From Cyclospora cayetanensis (taxonomy: Eukaryota; Apicomplexa; Conoidasida; Eucoccidiorida; Eimeriidae), in contig NW_020312579.1 of assembly GCF_002999335.1 (NCBI RefSeq), forward strand, positions 62,001-126,000: a stretch of 64,000 bases of DNA. The letters run 5' to 3'. Positions 44,991 to 57,100 of this stretch are shown one piece after another; the stretch's first letter is position 1, and each line of letters starts with the position of its first letter. The notes beneath the pieces are model-generated. The model ran no database searches. It saw only the letters and a list, made by a program, of their open reading frames with translations, and had not been told where the DNA came from. A program made the translations under genes and the position numbers.

Positions 44991-47900
44991 TGTGTCCTCC
45001 CGGATTGTCAGTGTCGTTGCTGCTGCTGCAGCAGGTGTCGAGTGCCGTTGCTGCTGCTGCAGTAGCAACAGCGTTAGCTGCCCTTGCTGTTTGTGTTGTA
45101 CCTGCGGCCCACAAGACGGCAGTGCGCGGGGGGGGCCCAAGGGGCCCCCAACCGCTGGAAAATCTGGGTGGGTACGTAGAACAGCAAAACCCGAGCGTTC
45201 ATGTAGCAACCAGCCCTCAACATGGCAGGGTTTAAGATGGAGAAGGCGAAGATGGGGCCCTAGGCGTAGGGGGAAACCTCGAACGACGGAGCACTAGACA
45301 ACGGGGGCGCTGAGGGAAGGAAGCTTAGCTTTAAAATTACAAACTAAGTAGCCTTTAATACGCCTTGATGCACAACAAATGCTAGGCAATCCCGGGTAGC
45401 TCCGGCTGCAGGCGCTCCGGCTGCTCTTGCGTACTGCAGCCTCTCTGCAGGAGCACCGGTCTGTTCCGGATGCTCCGTGTGGCAAGATGCAGATCCGGTC
45501 ATTCACTGATGGCTAGACAAGTATATTGACAATTCCAACTAGCCTTGTGTTTCCTAGCACTGTAAAGGTACAATTTTCTGCCTTGCCGGGTAATTGCCGA
45601 TTTTTCCAGCTGGAGGCTTCGGGGCTGGGGAACTACCGCTCCCGCTGGACTCGCAAAAACCCCATAAACAGAAGTCTTCGTTACCAAGTCCTCTTGAATT
45701 CGTTGGATCTATTCCCCTTATCATCTCCTTATGCGTTTATGCTTTTGGGAGACATGTAGGCTTGACCCCTCGGCGCACCGTATACTTGATGATGAACGGG
45801 GTCACTGGTGGATGGCTCAACTGCAGTGCAAGAGGATATGCTACGCTTCATACAGTGGCCAGGCACAGATTCAGAGAGCCAGAAAACTGTTCGAAGCCGG
45901 AAAATAGGGGTTTTGTCTGAGAAGAATGTAGAAAGCGGTTTGCTCTGGAAGCCCCTCCCCTGCCGTCGTATGGCAAGGGTCTCAATTACCTGGAAAATCG
46001 GAGTTATAGAAAACGAATTCCATATCTGCTGCAACATAATCTTCTTCAAATTCTTGTACTTAGTGCCGCACTGTACGCTATCAAGTGTCGTGAGTCGCAC
46101 CGCTGTGTGGATCCCTTAGAAAACAACAGCTCTCTAGGGTACCCCCGTGATTTGAGGAATGAACAATGGCTTAGCTTGTAGTGGGTCAAGCGACCCATAG
46201 ATAGCTAGTAGCTTAGGCTCTGTATCAACCTAAGACCTTCTGAAGTACTAAATATAGGGTTTGTCTGCCGGGTTAGCTGTATAATCTAAAACCGTGTGCT
46301 CCAATACTGTGTGACACTGCCTGAAATGCACGGAGTGCGCAGAGAGTGCAGCTGTTTGCACCCACCCTTTTCTTAGGCTAGAACCTTTGGGGGATCTTCA
46401 AGGAAAGTAGGAATGGCTTATTAAGGCGCCGAAAAAGTATTTTCACAAAGCCTTTAAGGGGGTTCCCAGTGGGTGCTTTCTTTTGGGAGGCTTCAGAGAG
46501 AGTACCAGATAGTTTTTCAAGTCTTTACAGGATATGTTTTATGGGTAACAGGGCCCGAAACAGGGCGACCTCCATTTGGCCGGAAATACAGCTGCATTGC
46601 AGGCTTACTTGTTATGTAAGAGGCTGCTTTAGGGGAACGAAATTACTATCAGCTGACCCGAAATTTATGATGAACTTGCAGCTACTGCCTAAGCCAAAAG
46701 CTGAATTGCTCTAGATAGTGCGAAACCATGATAATCCTCTCAAGCCTACGGCAAATTTATCAAGGAGTCTTAGAATCCAGAGGTCACGGCAACTCAACTT
46801 TACCAAGCGCATTTATATCGATCCCAAGTATGTGTCCTGAGCAATTGAAACAGCGACTAGCGTCCTTCCGAAGAGCTATGCAGCCAAAACAAAGGCTCGC
46901 CTGGTAATAGCATAGGGGATCAGACCAACTAAAGTATTTACTTCGTTAGATGTATGCCCTAGTTACTTAGTTGTGTGTTATATTCCAAGGACCAGCTGTC
47001 CTTTGCTCAGCGTGACCACACCCTCATGCCTATTTTCCCTTTTTCTGCCGCGCATATACGTCACCAGTCAGACATACGAGAAAGGCAATAGAACTTCTTT
47101 AACCCAACTCTTAGCTTTGAACCATAAACCAGCAAGTACTGCTGTTTTTTAGGAGGGTCCACATTACACCACCGTAGTACGAAGGGATCATTCTTGTGGG
47201 GAACATGAAATGTAGTGCCCTTTTAGTAGAGCGTCATGGACCAGCACTCCTCGTGCTAACATCAGGCTTGCTCAAGAGCCCTGTGCAATTTTTATGTGAA
47301 GATTTGTACCTCAAAAAAAAGTCTAGGATCAACAGGCTGTCGGCTCAAAGTGACCACAGCAGTCTTTATCCTACAGTGGGCACGGTCCCATATGTATTTG
47401 CCCAGAATAACCCACTTGTGAACAGGCTCTCTTTCTAAAAATTACGCCATTTTGCTTTTTATTGACAAGAGAGACTGTACGAGAAAGCGCACGATAAACT
47501 TTGCGAATTGAAGACGTGAATGGCTCCTGCGCCATTCGTTATAGTCTCAGTGGATAGGATACGTGGCTCTCACAAATGAGGCTGGTCTTCAAGTGCCAAT
47601 CATAAACTTCACCTTTTGTGGCCCCAAAGTTTAAGCTTTCATCCTGTGAATGTATGAGATACGTTGTATGCTTTGGGGATGCATGTAGTATGCGTTGAGC
47701 TTCGGCCTAATACCAAGGGGTCGTCCTACTGTATACGGAAAGTTGGGCTTTGTTTTCTTGAGTTCAAGAACGGGTTTCATGTGCTTGCCGGCCCTCTGCA
47801 TGCGCCTCTATTAGTGCATTAGCATAAAGCGCTTTTTGCATTGGTAAGCGGTGCCCACCAAGTTTCTGCCTGTTTGTTTTGTTGCTGGTGTTACCTCATC

Positions 47901-49276
47901 CGCTAGTAGTTAAGCCGCATCTAATCGTGGTAATACTACAATCCTTACTATTAATACTGTTCATATACCTCAACAAATGATATTGCTGGTTCTGCTTTTG
48001 CTGTTGGTAGTTCTGTTGTTGGCCATGCAACTCTGGCTACTGGGACTCCTGGAGCTACTCTTATTGCTAGTGATGCTACTTTTGGTTATTCTCAGCAAGA
48101 TTACTGCAGCCATTAGTACGGGGGGACTACTTGTGTGCGCATAGAATTGGGGTTCCTGTGGGGTTCCGCGTATAGTTTGTATAGAAAAGCGTGTGGCAGC
48201 CAAAACTGAGGCCTGAGCTGGAACATTTCTTTTCTCCCACACTACAATAAAAAGGCTAGTACGGGAAGAAAGCAGCCAAATTGCAGCTTTGAAACAAATG
48301 AAGCATAAGCTCAACCGATTGCTGCAATAAACTCTTCACCAAATCCTGTGTAGGCCTAGAGTCATCCAGTGGTTGATGTGAAGGTGAATCTGAGCGGTCT
48401 GGCATTACAGCGGCCAATACTGAAAATGCTGTTTCTCCCTGCCTCTGTTGCTACTGTGCCTGATACTACTGCCTCATCTAGAAATCGTTGTGTTGTTTGT
48501 GCAGCTTGCTAGTGGTGCTGGTTACCTTCCGGTGTCGGGCAAGTGGGGAAGCATTCTGTAGAAAACACTGGTTGGCTTCATTCAATCTCATAAGAGGCCT
48601 TTGTCTTGGCTCACTATCGCTATTTCTATGAAGATACCCCTAACTTGCAGAGCTAAAACCTTGTGGACTAGGCTTTTCGCCCACTAGAAAGGGAGAGGGG
48701 AGGAATAGGGACTGAAGGAGGAGCCTAGATTGAGTACTGTCTTTGCATTGGCATTATGATTATTATTTTTTTCTAGAGTAAATCTACAGGCGACGCTAAA
48801 ATAACTTCAAATAGAACTCGTGCATTAAAGCTGACGCGTTATGTACCCCAGGGGCCCCCGATCTGCTGAACCATACCCAAGCGGCCAGGAATATTTTTTG
48901 CGCTTGTCTTCTTTTGGTATAAAACTCACCCCGTTGACGCATCAGCTACTGTAACTGGCCTGAAGGAAACAAAGAATCATCTTTGTGTTCTTATGGGTCG
49001 CAGACACTCGGGGGCACTAGTCCCTTCCCATTCTAGAAGTTTTTGTTTTGTGCGTCTTTTTCCTTTCTTCCTCCTGCCACATTATTTTTTGCATCTAAAT
49101 GCATGAATCTGTTGCGTGGGCTCAACCAGAAGTGGCAAAAGCCATTGCCACTGCAGGGACATATTCAGCAGAATTGGTACAAGCAACTGGGAGAACAGTT
49201 GTAACATAGTAGCAACTGCAACGCGCGCAGCATCAGTAGCAACTGCAACAGGGGCACTACATATACACCTAGGGGG
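44991..49276. other. Long intergenic stretch, repeat-poor, no supported gene
   Basis: It holds the shared upstream region of the transporter (-) and the unknown gene at 49277 (+), which are divergent. CTG-type triplets occur near 45010-45080 just upstream of the transporter. From 45.3 to 49.1 kb open frames are short and show no family signal on either strand. A 55-codon very hydrophobic frame at 47977-48144 is treated as chance (see rejected items). Confidence 0.55.
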
Positions 49277-52200
49277 ATGGATGGTGATTGGGGCGAGACC
49301 CAGAAGCGGCTGCTCATAGAGGAGAGTGACGCCTGGTTCGAGAGGCATGGCTTAAGACTTCAGCTGTTGCGGCTGCCACTGCCATTACCCCCGCACTGCA
49401 AGAACTGGGGGGAGCTAGCAGCGCAACTGCAGCTATACCCTTTGCACCTAAAGCTCCTTAACCACGAAAGACTTCTGGCCAAGAGAATTAGGGGAAATTG
49501 GAGCTTTTCAGGTGCACACCGTCAATGTTAAATCACTGGAACACAGCAAATTCACACTGGCAACAACCACGGGTGCTTAGCATCGAAGATCCTGGGAAAC
49601 CAAGAGTTTTGGCTTCGGCACTGTAGGCACCGCAGAGAGTGTATCGGCTTCCTGCGGAGGCCACCGTTCAGAGTTTGAAGTTTGTTTGGCGATGAGCAGC
49701 AGCATGAGCACAATGGTGGAACTTTGCAGTTTGCGGCTTGTCTGTGATGACTTCTCGCGCAGCCTCTCCCCGAAACAGCCCGAACGACCCCCGCAACCGC
49801 CAGCTGCCTTTTCGGCTTCAGCCACTGCCTCGCGCTGTGGCAGCTGAACTGCCGCTGTTGGGCCGCGAGCTCTTGAGTGAAGACTTTGACGGCTTACTGC
49901 TGACTGTCCACAGCAAGGCGCTTAAGCCAGAGGCTTCAAATAACAAAAAACAGGTAAGAGTTAACGAGCTTCCATACTGAGGACGTAGGATGTAGGGGAT
50001 GCAGCCATCTGAAGGCGAGTGTATGTACGCGTCCCCCCGGAAAGTATCTGTCTGAATCACCCTGCTCTACGGTGTTGCAAGCTGTACTGACCTTCTGCTG
50101 TGTGCTTTTGGAGTCATTATGGGTTGGCAGACAAAGTAGGCGCAGCTAAATCTTGCAAGGAAACAGAACTCGGTGTGCATTAAGCGTGCTTGAGACTAGG
50201 TTTCCACAGAGCTCGTTCGTATTTGATTGCGGCAATGTACAGCTGGCTCTTCAGTGAATAGGAAGAAGAGTACTGGATATAAGCCGTGAAACTGCTTTGC
50301 TTTCAGGTTCCGAACACTGCTGGTGTCTCAAAGGTGTTTGCTGGCTGCGTGATTGAGTCCCTTGCTTCCAATGAACGGCAGCTGAGGGCATTATGGGTAA
50401 ACCATCGGCTGTCAGCCCGCAGCACCCGGCTGCTCCTGCAGGTGCTCCTGCCTCGAGTGGTGGTTGAGGCGTTTGCTTTAGAGGGATTTACATACATCCC
50501 GTCTCCCCTGCAGCAGCAGCAGCAACAGCAGACACGAGTGCAGAGCTTTAAATCGGTGTTCATAGATAGGAGGGACTTAGACCTTTGGCCTAGGCAGTGC
50601 TGGATGTTACTTCCAGCGATAAAAAATGTAAGGCTTGAGTCATAATGTAAAAATCAGGAAAAGTAGCAGCACCCGAGCACTCTTATCAGTCGGTATTTAA
50701 GAGCTTCAGAATATGAGTGTCTCTTTTCTATGTATCCTTGCTGAATCCTAGAGCTTCCGCAATGCTTTTCTCTCCCCTGTGACTTTCTTGCAGTTCGGGT
50801 GGCCCCTACACTACGACATCAAGGGGAAGACTGCAGCTGTACACCTGGACGCCGGCGTTAATGGGAGTCTGACCTGCAGCTGCCATCTTTCGCGGGTAAA
50901 CTTTTGGGGGCGTACTGGATGGCGCAGACAGACGGCAGCCGCGGAGGCTGCCGTCTGTCTGTAGGACTAAAGATACGAATGGGATGGCAGAGCAGGGGCA
51001 GTGAATCGTCCACGCGTGCACAGCAACACGGGGGAGCGAGAAGGTAGAACTATTCTATGCGATTGTTTCCTCTGGGTGTGTGTGTGCCCCCGCTGCCGGC
51101 GATTTTTGTTTAGACCTGTCTTCCGCCCAGCGAGCAGGCCACTTTGGATCGTTTCTTGATGGTAACGGAGCCTCTGCTACACTTGTTGCTGCCGCCTCGG
51201 GCTGAGAGGCGCCACTTAAAGATCGAACGCCATCCTCTCTTTTATAGGCAGGCGGCTGCAACCACCTCGCCCTCGCCAATAAAGCGGAAACCTGGAAAGG
51301 GAAGAAAGGGAGGTACCTGGAGTGACGGAGTGGATTCTGCTGTGGAAGAGAGAAGGGGATGGAGAGAGTTCATTGCCATTCAAAGGGACGAGGAGCTCGC
51401 AAGAGAAGTAAGCTTTATCATTGAAGTGCAATCTCTTTCCTTTCTATTTATTCTTTTTTGTCGCTCTTTCCTCCCTTCTCGCTTTAACCCACCCTACGGC
51501 TGCCCGTCAAAGTGTATCTCTGCATATATAGGTGCTTTTCCAGATATATCTGTATATATATATGTATATATATATATATATATGTATCTATACATATATA
51601 TATATATACATGTGCATATTAAGAGGCAGATATGGGAATCTTTGCATATGAAGTCCTAAACACAAACATACAAGTGCCTGCACATGAATATATAATTATA
51701 TATGGCTATTGGTATGCAGTACAGTCTACGAATAACTGAAATTTGAAGATATGATTGCACATGAAGATCCATGAAGGCTCTTTCGTGGAGGTACTCACGG
51801 CCAGCCTTTATATGCGTGCCCAGCTATATCTTTATGCGTAGTGCTCCTTATATAAAGTAGTACGGCTGCCGCTTTCTATGTTTGGATCTTTCATTAGGCT
51901 TCCTGCTTGATTACGGGCTGCACCTATGTCCCGCCTCCCTCCCTTTTCAGTAAAGAAGATGAGTGGTGTGGATTAACTCCAGAAGATGTCGTTCAGTTGG
52001 TGTCTGATTGCGAGGAGGTAGGAACTACCCAGACACACTGTGGTGCTCAAGCATCTGCTCGTACACTCGCTAACCAGCAAGCCAAAACCTCACCCCCTGC
52101 TCGCCCAAAGAGGCCTGCCTCCCAAAAAAGATCACTACTCAGACAGTCTGCCTCTTCCCTTCCAGCCTCTAAAGCTCCGCAATCCACAGTTCAGCAAGCT

Positions 52201-52530
52201 CGAGCAGCAGGCACCCGGCGTAGCTCTATAGGAACCTCCGAGCATTCTGCCCGAAGTTTGGGAGGCACTCAGGAGCCTCCCCAGGATGCTCCACGGAGCG
52301 GCAACTCCCACAGCTCTCACGGTGGGCCCCTGGATTGTCCAAAGAGGGGCCACCAGGGGTCACCTAAACACAGCTCCTATGATAGCAGGGTTCCCGAGGA
52401 GGGCCCACGTCGGGGCCCTCTATGGGACCCTCAGGGAGCCCCTGAGGCTACGGAAGGCCTGGGAGGCGTTGCACCAGGAGTGCGACGCAGTTCGCGGGTC
52501 CTTAAGAAGAGCAGGCAGTCATCGCCTTGA
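49277..52530 (+). CDS. Hypothetical protein, 6 exons, 594 aa
   Basis: I do not recognise the family. Exons: 49277-49511, 49730-49953, 50307-50627, 50794-50895, 51138-51407, 51898-52530; donors and acceptors are good and all phases agree. The first ATG gives MDGDWGETQKR. The N-terminal two thirds look globular: Leu-rich pieces (LQLYPLHLKLLNHERLL), then VSKVFAGCVIESLASNERQLRALWVNHRLS, LLLQVLLPRVVVEAFALEGFTY, a short poly-Gln run, DLWPRQCWMLLPAIKN, FGWPLHYDIKGK and DRFLMVTEPLLHLLLPPRAERR. The last 170 residues are disordered, rich in Pro/Ser/Arg/Gly and end RRSSRVLKKSRQSSP. No signal peptide or membrane segment is visible, so a nuclear or cytosolic role is likely. A possible donor GAG|GTAGGA at 52018 could give a shorter last exon. 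An alternative start is the ATG at 49747. Confidence 0.65.
50925..50961. repeat. Perfect 16-bp inverted repeat (hairpin) in an intron
   Basis: CAGACAGACGGCAGCC at 50925-50940 pairs perfectly with GGCTGCCGTCTGTCTG at 50946-50961 around a 5-base loop (GCGGA). It lies 30 bases into intron 4 of the hypothetical gene. Confidence 0.95.
51540..51616. repeat. (TA)n microsatellite in an intron
   Basis: TA and GTATAT units inside the last intron of the hypothetical gene at 49277-52530. Confidence 0.9.
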
Positions 52531-54178
52531 GCGCCTATTCACTGCGTACTCGCCTGCGGCTCTAACGTGTACTTATTGTACCACTTGAATGTGCAATCAA
52601 CATATGCAAAAAGCAAGCTTTCCTATTGTATAGGGCTCTGCTTGGCCCTTTTCGTGTTTCCGTTGCTGCACTAGCAGGAAAAGTCTAGGAACAAAGGATT
52701 GCTGCAAACGTTAGTGTGTACTTACGCATCTGGAAGTGTGCAGAAAGCTAGGGACTTGTGTGTTCAGATAGGAGTACCCAGGTATAGAGGCCTCCGCTTG
52801 TTCTCTGGACATGCACGTATATCGTCGGAAGCAAACGAAGCAAAAATAGAACTCTACATGAAATTCCACGTCATTTCCAAGTTAAAAGTAGAATCACACT
52901 TCTACATACTCAAACTGCCAGCCGATTCCCTTTAAAACTTGTTCCTTGAGAAGGCCGAGAGGGGTACGCATGGATTTCGCTTTTCTAGAAGGCTTTGTAG
53001 CTTACATTTCCCTCGTATAGGATACATACCAAGAGAGGTAGCAAGCCACAATGGTCAGCTAGCTGCCGTTACCTCTATGGGCTTATATCGTTGCCCTTTC
53101 TCCTTATGCTACGCTGAATGCAGTGGGTGTTGCTTTAGGTAGAGGCTCTTCTGGTGACATTTCCGGTATAAGAGGCAGCAAGAACTTTTAGGAACAAGGG
53201 TGCACCATGATCTGAGTAGAGTTGCGGAGCGGTTTGGTCAAGAGGAAGCGAAGAAGTGACGTAAGCATCAGTGGTGGTTCTGTGAGGGATAACAGGCATC
53301 TGCTTAGTCCACCCTTTTCCAGATCAATAATACGTAGTACACACCCTTTGTTTCTAGCTCAGCGACGCCTCGGCTTTCACTGGATCATTTTTTCTTGCCT
53401 AGGGTCTCCTTCAAGGGACACGGTGCAGATGATCAGTAGGAAACAGCACTGCAAACGGTCTGCTACTTGCTGAGCGTGCCGTTTGGGCTTCCTACAGCTA
53501 CATCCATAGAATCATCCTGATTTTTAAATAAAAGATCCTTACAGGTGCAGGTAGCCAAAAGCAAGACAACAGACAACGTGAAAGGGCTCTAGGGCCCGCC
53601 GCCGACTGAGGGATCAGTCGGCGTTGGAGCCTTCATGGCTTGTTTGCTTCTTGTGTTACCTTTGCTTAGGATCAGCTTCATATATTTATGGTTCTTGTTA
53701 ATAGTGAATTGATTTTGAGACGACGGATGAAATAACTAGGAACACAGACAACGTATCTGAGGCCCCACTGGATTTTCGGCAACTGCCGGCCCTCTGGTGG
53801 TCAATCATTTCTCTCCTTCTTTCTAAGGCACACTGATGTCCCCTTGCCAGCAACTTCTACAATTCAGCGCCACATTGTCTCTTTTCCCCCTAGAGGGTTC
53901 GTTTCATCCCGCAGTAAATATATTTCTTGAGTCGGACAAGGCCCGACTGCCGGCGTACTGGCGTTTTAGAGAACGGCAGGGATTCGTTTCTTACTCAGAG
54001 GATATTTAGTAGTGCAAAGAGAAAAATCAAACTATAGCATCCTATGGAAGCACCCGGTGTAGGGCTACGAAGGCCCTTACCCACGTGTCCAATCGTTTTG
54101 TGGCCTTTCCTCTCGAATTGTTTCACATCGTTTCTTGATTGACCACACGACGGGAACCATCCCGTTACAGCCATCAGG
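52531..54178. other. Intergenic region upstream of the large secreted-protein gene
   Basis: No gene seen. It holds the 3' end of the hypothetical gene and the promoter of the secreted-protein gene. A perfect hairpin lies at 53600-53623. Confidence 0.6.
53600..53623. repeat. 10-bp perfect hairpin with GGGA loop
   Basis: CGCCGACTGA at 53600-53609 pairs with TCAGTCGGCG at 53614-53623 around GGGA. Intergenic, about 550 bases upstream of the ATG at 54179. Confidence 0.8.
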
Positions 54179-57100
54179 ATGGAGAGAACGTTGCCATTTC
54201 TAGGCAGCGTCGTTTTTGTGGCAGCTGCTCTCTTTTCAATGCCTGTCACTGCTGCCCCCATAAGTAAGTATGCTCGAATCCCTTAACTCCAAAGTTGTAA
54301 GAACAAGCACCAAAAATAACTCGCATGCAGCTGTAAAGGAAAATAAAATCCTTACTTTTGACTCATAATTGCATGAATTCCTATGCGCAAAGTAACATTC
54401 GATGCTTGGAGATCTTCAAGCAAACGAAAGTAGCCACTGTCCTACCCCGTTCACCGAGTTTGCTGTCCGTGCAGATGCACCTTGCAAATAGGCTTGACTG
54501 GTACCATTATTGATTTCAACCTAAAGGTGTGACTTCCTTTCTCTATGTATCCTGGCCGGCGTCTGCCTTGCCACTGAAACCTTTTCACTCATCAGTGCTA
54601 TCCGTTGTCCTCTTCTGCTCTGCACGAACCTAGCCTTATTGGCTATCCGTCAGGTACTGTCATCCAACATTCTTTTGCCGGAAGACGCCATAGTTCAGGA
54701 AGCCTCAGGCCAGCTGCTGTTTGAGAACACAGAGATATCTGGAAAAGTCCCTCAGGGGACGGCCATCTTGAAAGTGAAGGGGAACGACCCTCTAGAAACC
54801 CTCGGACTCTTTGTGGTAGACTACTCCAAGCCGGAATTCCTTGACAGGGGTACGCTTATCATTTATTTACAGCAAGTTATTTTGATATTTCCTCTGTTTT
54901 ACTCGTGGTGACCACCTGTGTCCAGAAGCATCCTTCCTGTTCTGCCGAGTATCTATTTTTGCTTCGTAATAGCTGTTGCGAGACTCCCTGTTATCTCTTC
55001 CTCTGCCATAATGACTTCTTTGTCTGTGTGGCTGACGTCTTTGCGTACTTTCTGTTTCTTCTGTCCCTAGTGTACACGGAATCCGGCTCCCAGGTTTTTT
55101 GTGACTTTCGGCCCTTTCGGCAATGTTTCACCAGAAATGGTGATGGGGGTCCTGAGTTTTTGGAACATGGAGCAACTCTTACATCTGATTCGGGAGAAAA
55201 GCTTCGCTATTTACGATACCCTAGTGGCGGCAGCATTCTTACACGTATGTCCTTTAGCTTAAACAGCTGATAAGCGAATGCAGCTTTCCAATACGACCGA
55301 GAGTCAATACATCAAAATAAATCTTTGCCTTAAGCATATATCTTTGCTGCAGCTTTAAAGGTGTCCGTGCAGTAGACACAGATTTGGATGCCAGCCAGTT
55401 TATAGGCCCTAAAGTTGACGGTGTAGGAATGCACAGCACCGAGCCTAAATCTTCGGCGCTTACTGCTCAAGCGGCAGGACTGATTAGACAATTGCACATA
55501 ATAGAGTAAAGCTGCTTTTTAATAATTATGCTTCATGTATGTGTATGCGCTGCAGGGCCTCTTGTCGAGGGACCAGCTCCATCCACGTATATTATTGACC
55601 AGTTCAGCAACGAGATCGATGGACGGAATCTGAGTAAGCGACTTTGTGCTTCACGTGATATTTTTCTTTCTCAACAATATGCTTTTTAGCAGCAAGCAAA
55701 AGTCCACAGCTGAAGGAAACCCATAGAATCAGCGAAGAATACATGCCTAAGTGTCCACGCAAAGCTCTGCCCAAAGTTTTCAGGCTTCTGAAATGCAAAG
55801 CACATACAACTCATGGAAAACCATCATCCTGCCTTTGTTTTTGTTGACACACGATCCTTGAAAGTGTCTTCATTACCTTTTACTTTGCAGTGCTGCCTTA
55901 CTTATTTGCCTCAGAGTGCACTGACTTCGGTCCTGTAGAGTTCCCCAGCCAGTTCGACGAGGCCTCGTACAGCTTTATTGGGCAGACATCCGGAGACCTC
56001 CAGTTCTGTGAAGTGAACCCTCCGATGGTAACAGGGAAACAAATGGTAGCGCTGGCTTCTGGAAAAAGGGCTCCAAGGATTTATTGCGATACGGCAACCC
56101 AAGCGTTGCTATACTTTGAACCGCACATGCCATCGCATGATGCAAAGTTTCGCCAATCTCAGCGGAGTAAGGGATGTTGTAATCTCAATGCATAAACACA
56201 TTAATACAAACTTATACAGTGCACAAAGATACATGCGTATCCACTTTGCACGGCAATGCGCATTATATACAAATACCTGTACCCATCGATTACTGTTCTC
56301 AGAGTGCAAGCACTACCTGCGTACGCGCACATATTATCCTTGCTCTGACGTTATTTATGAATATGCTTGATTTTAATGCATAGAAAGATTTTTTTGAAGG
56401 GGGCATTGATGACAGCTTTGTTCTCGAATAATGAATAGATTGGAGGGAACGTTGTTGCATGCACTTTAAATTTGTGTGCGCGGCTTTTGAAGCAAGCATT
56501 CTGCGGTGCATCACCATGTGCCTGGATGGAGGCATGCATAAACAGTGGTTTGCGTATCGGCAAGTGCGGCTTTAGTAGGGCAATAAATACACTATTTTGT
56601 CTTATTTGTGTGGCCTTTTTTTGATCAGTGACAAATAAGCTCACAGGGCAACCAGCGAGTTGTGACCAACTAGCGAGTGAAGCAAATAACATCTTTTCAG
56701 TTTCGCGGTATGAGCCTGAAAGGGGAAGGACAAAAGGCGAGAAGATTTATTCGTACACGAATATTCTGGGCAGAAGAGCCTTTATGCCACGTGGGGCCCA
56801 GATACATGGTTCCTGAACCCTAAGCTCGAATCATGCTTACCTTTTAGTAGCTGTTTGTACTGAGTACCTTCATTAAATGTTAACTTCCCCTCTAGTATTG
56901 TGTTTTCTTGCACTCACTGGGGTGTGGTGTTTGAACTGCATTCCGTTTTGCAGTTGAAATCCAGCTGTTCGCTGAAAGTGAACTAGGAGAGCCTTGCTCG
57001 GTCCAGCAATTTCAGCTTTTGCAGCAGCCCAACTATAATCTTCACTCGGAAATAGGACATAATACCACTATCGCTTGTAAAAAGCTCCGACAATATCCTC

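Noticed and set aside
47977..48144. 55-codon, almost entirely hydrophobic Leu/Val frame starting with ATG
   Set aside because: It is a degenerate CTG/TTG-rich patch. No conserved context or further exons, so most likely chance.
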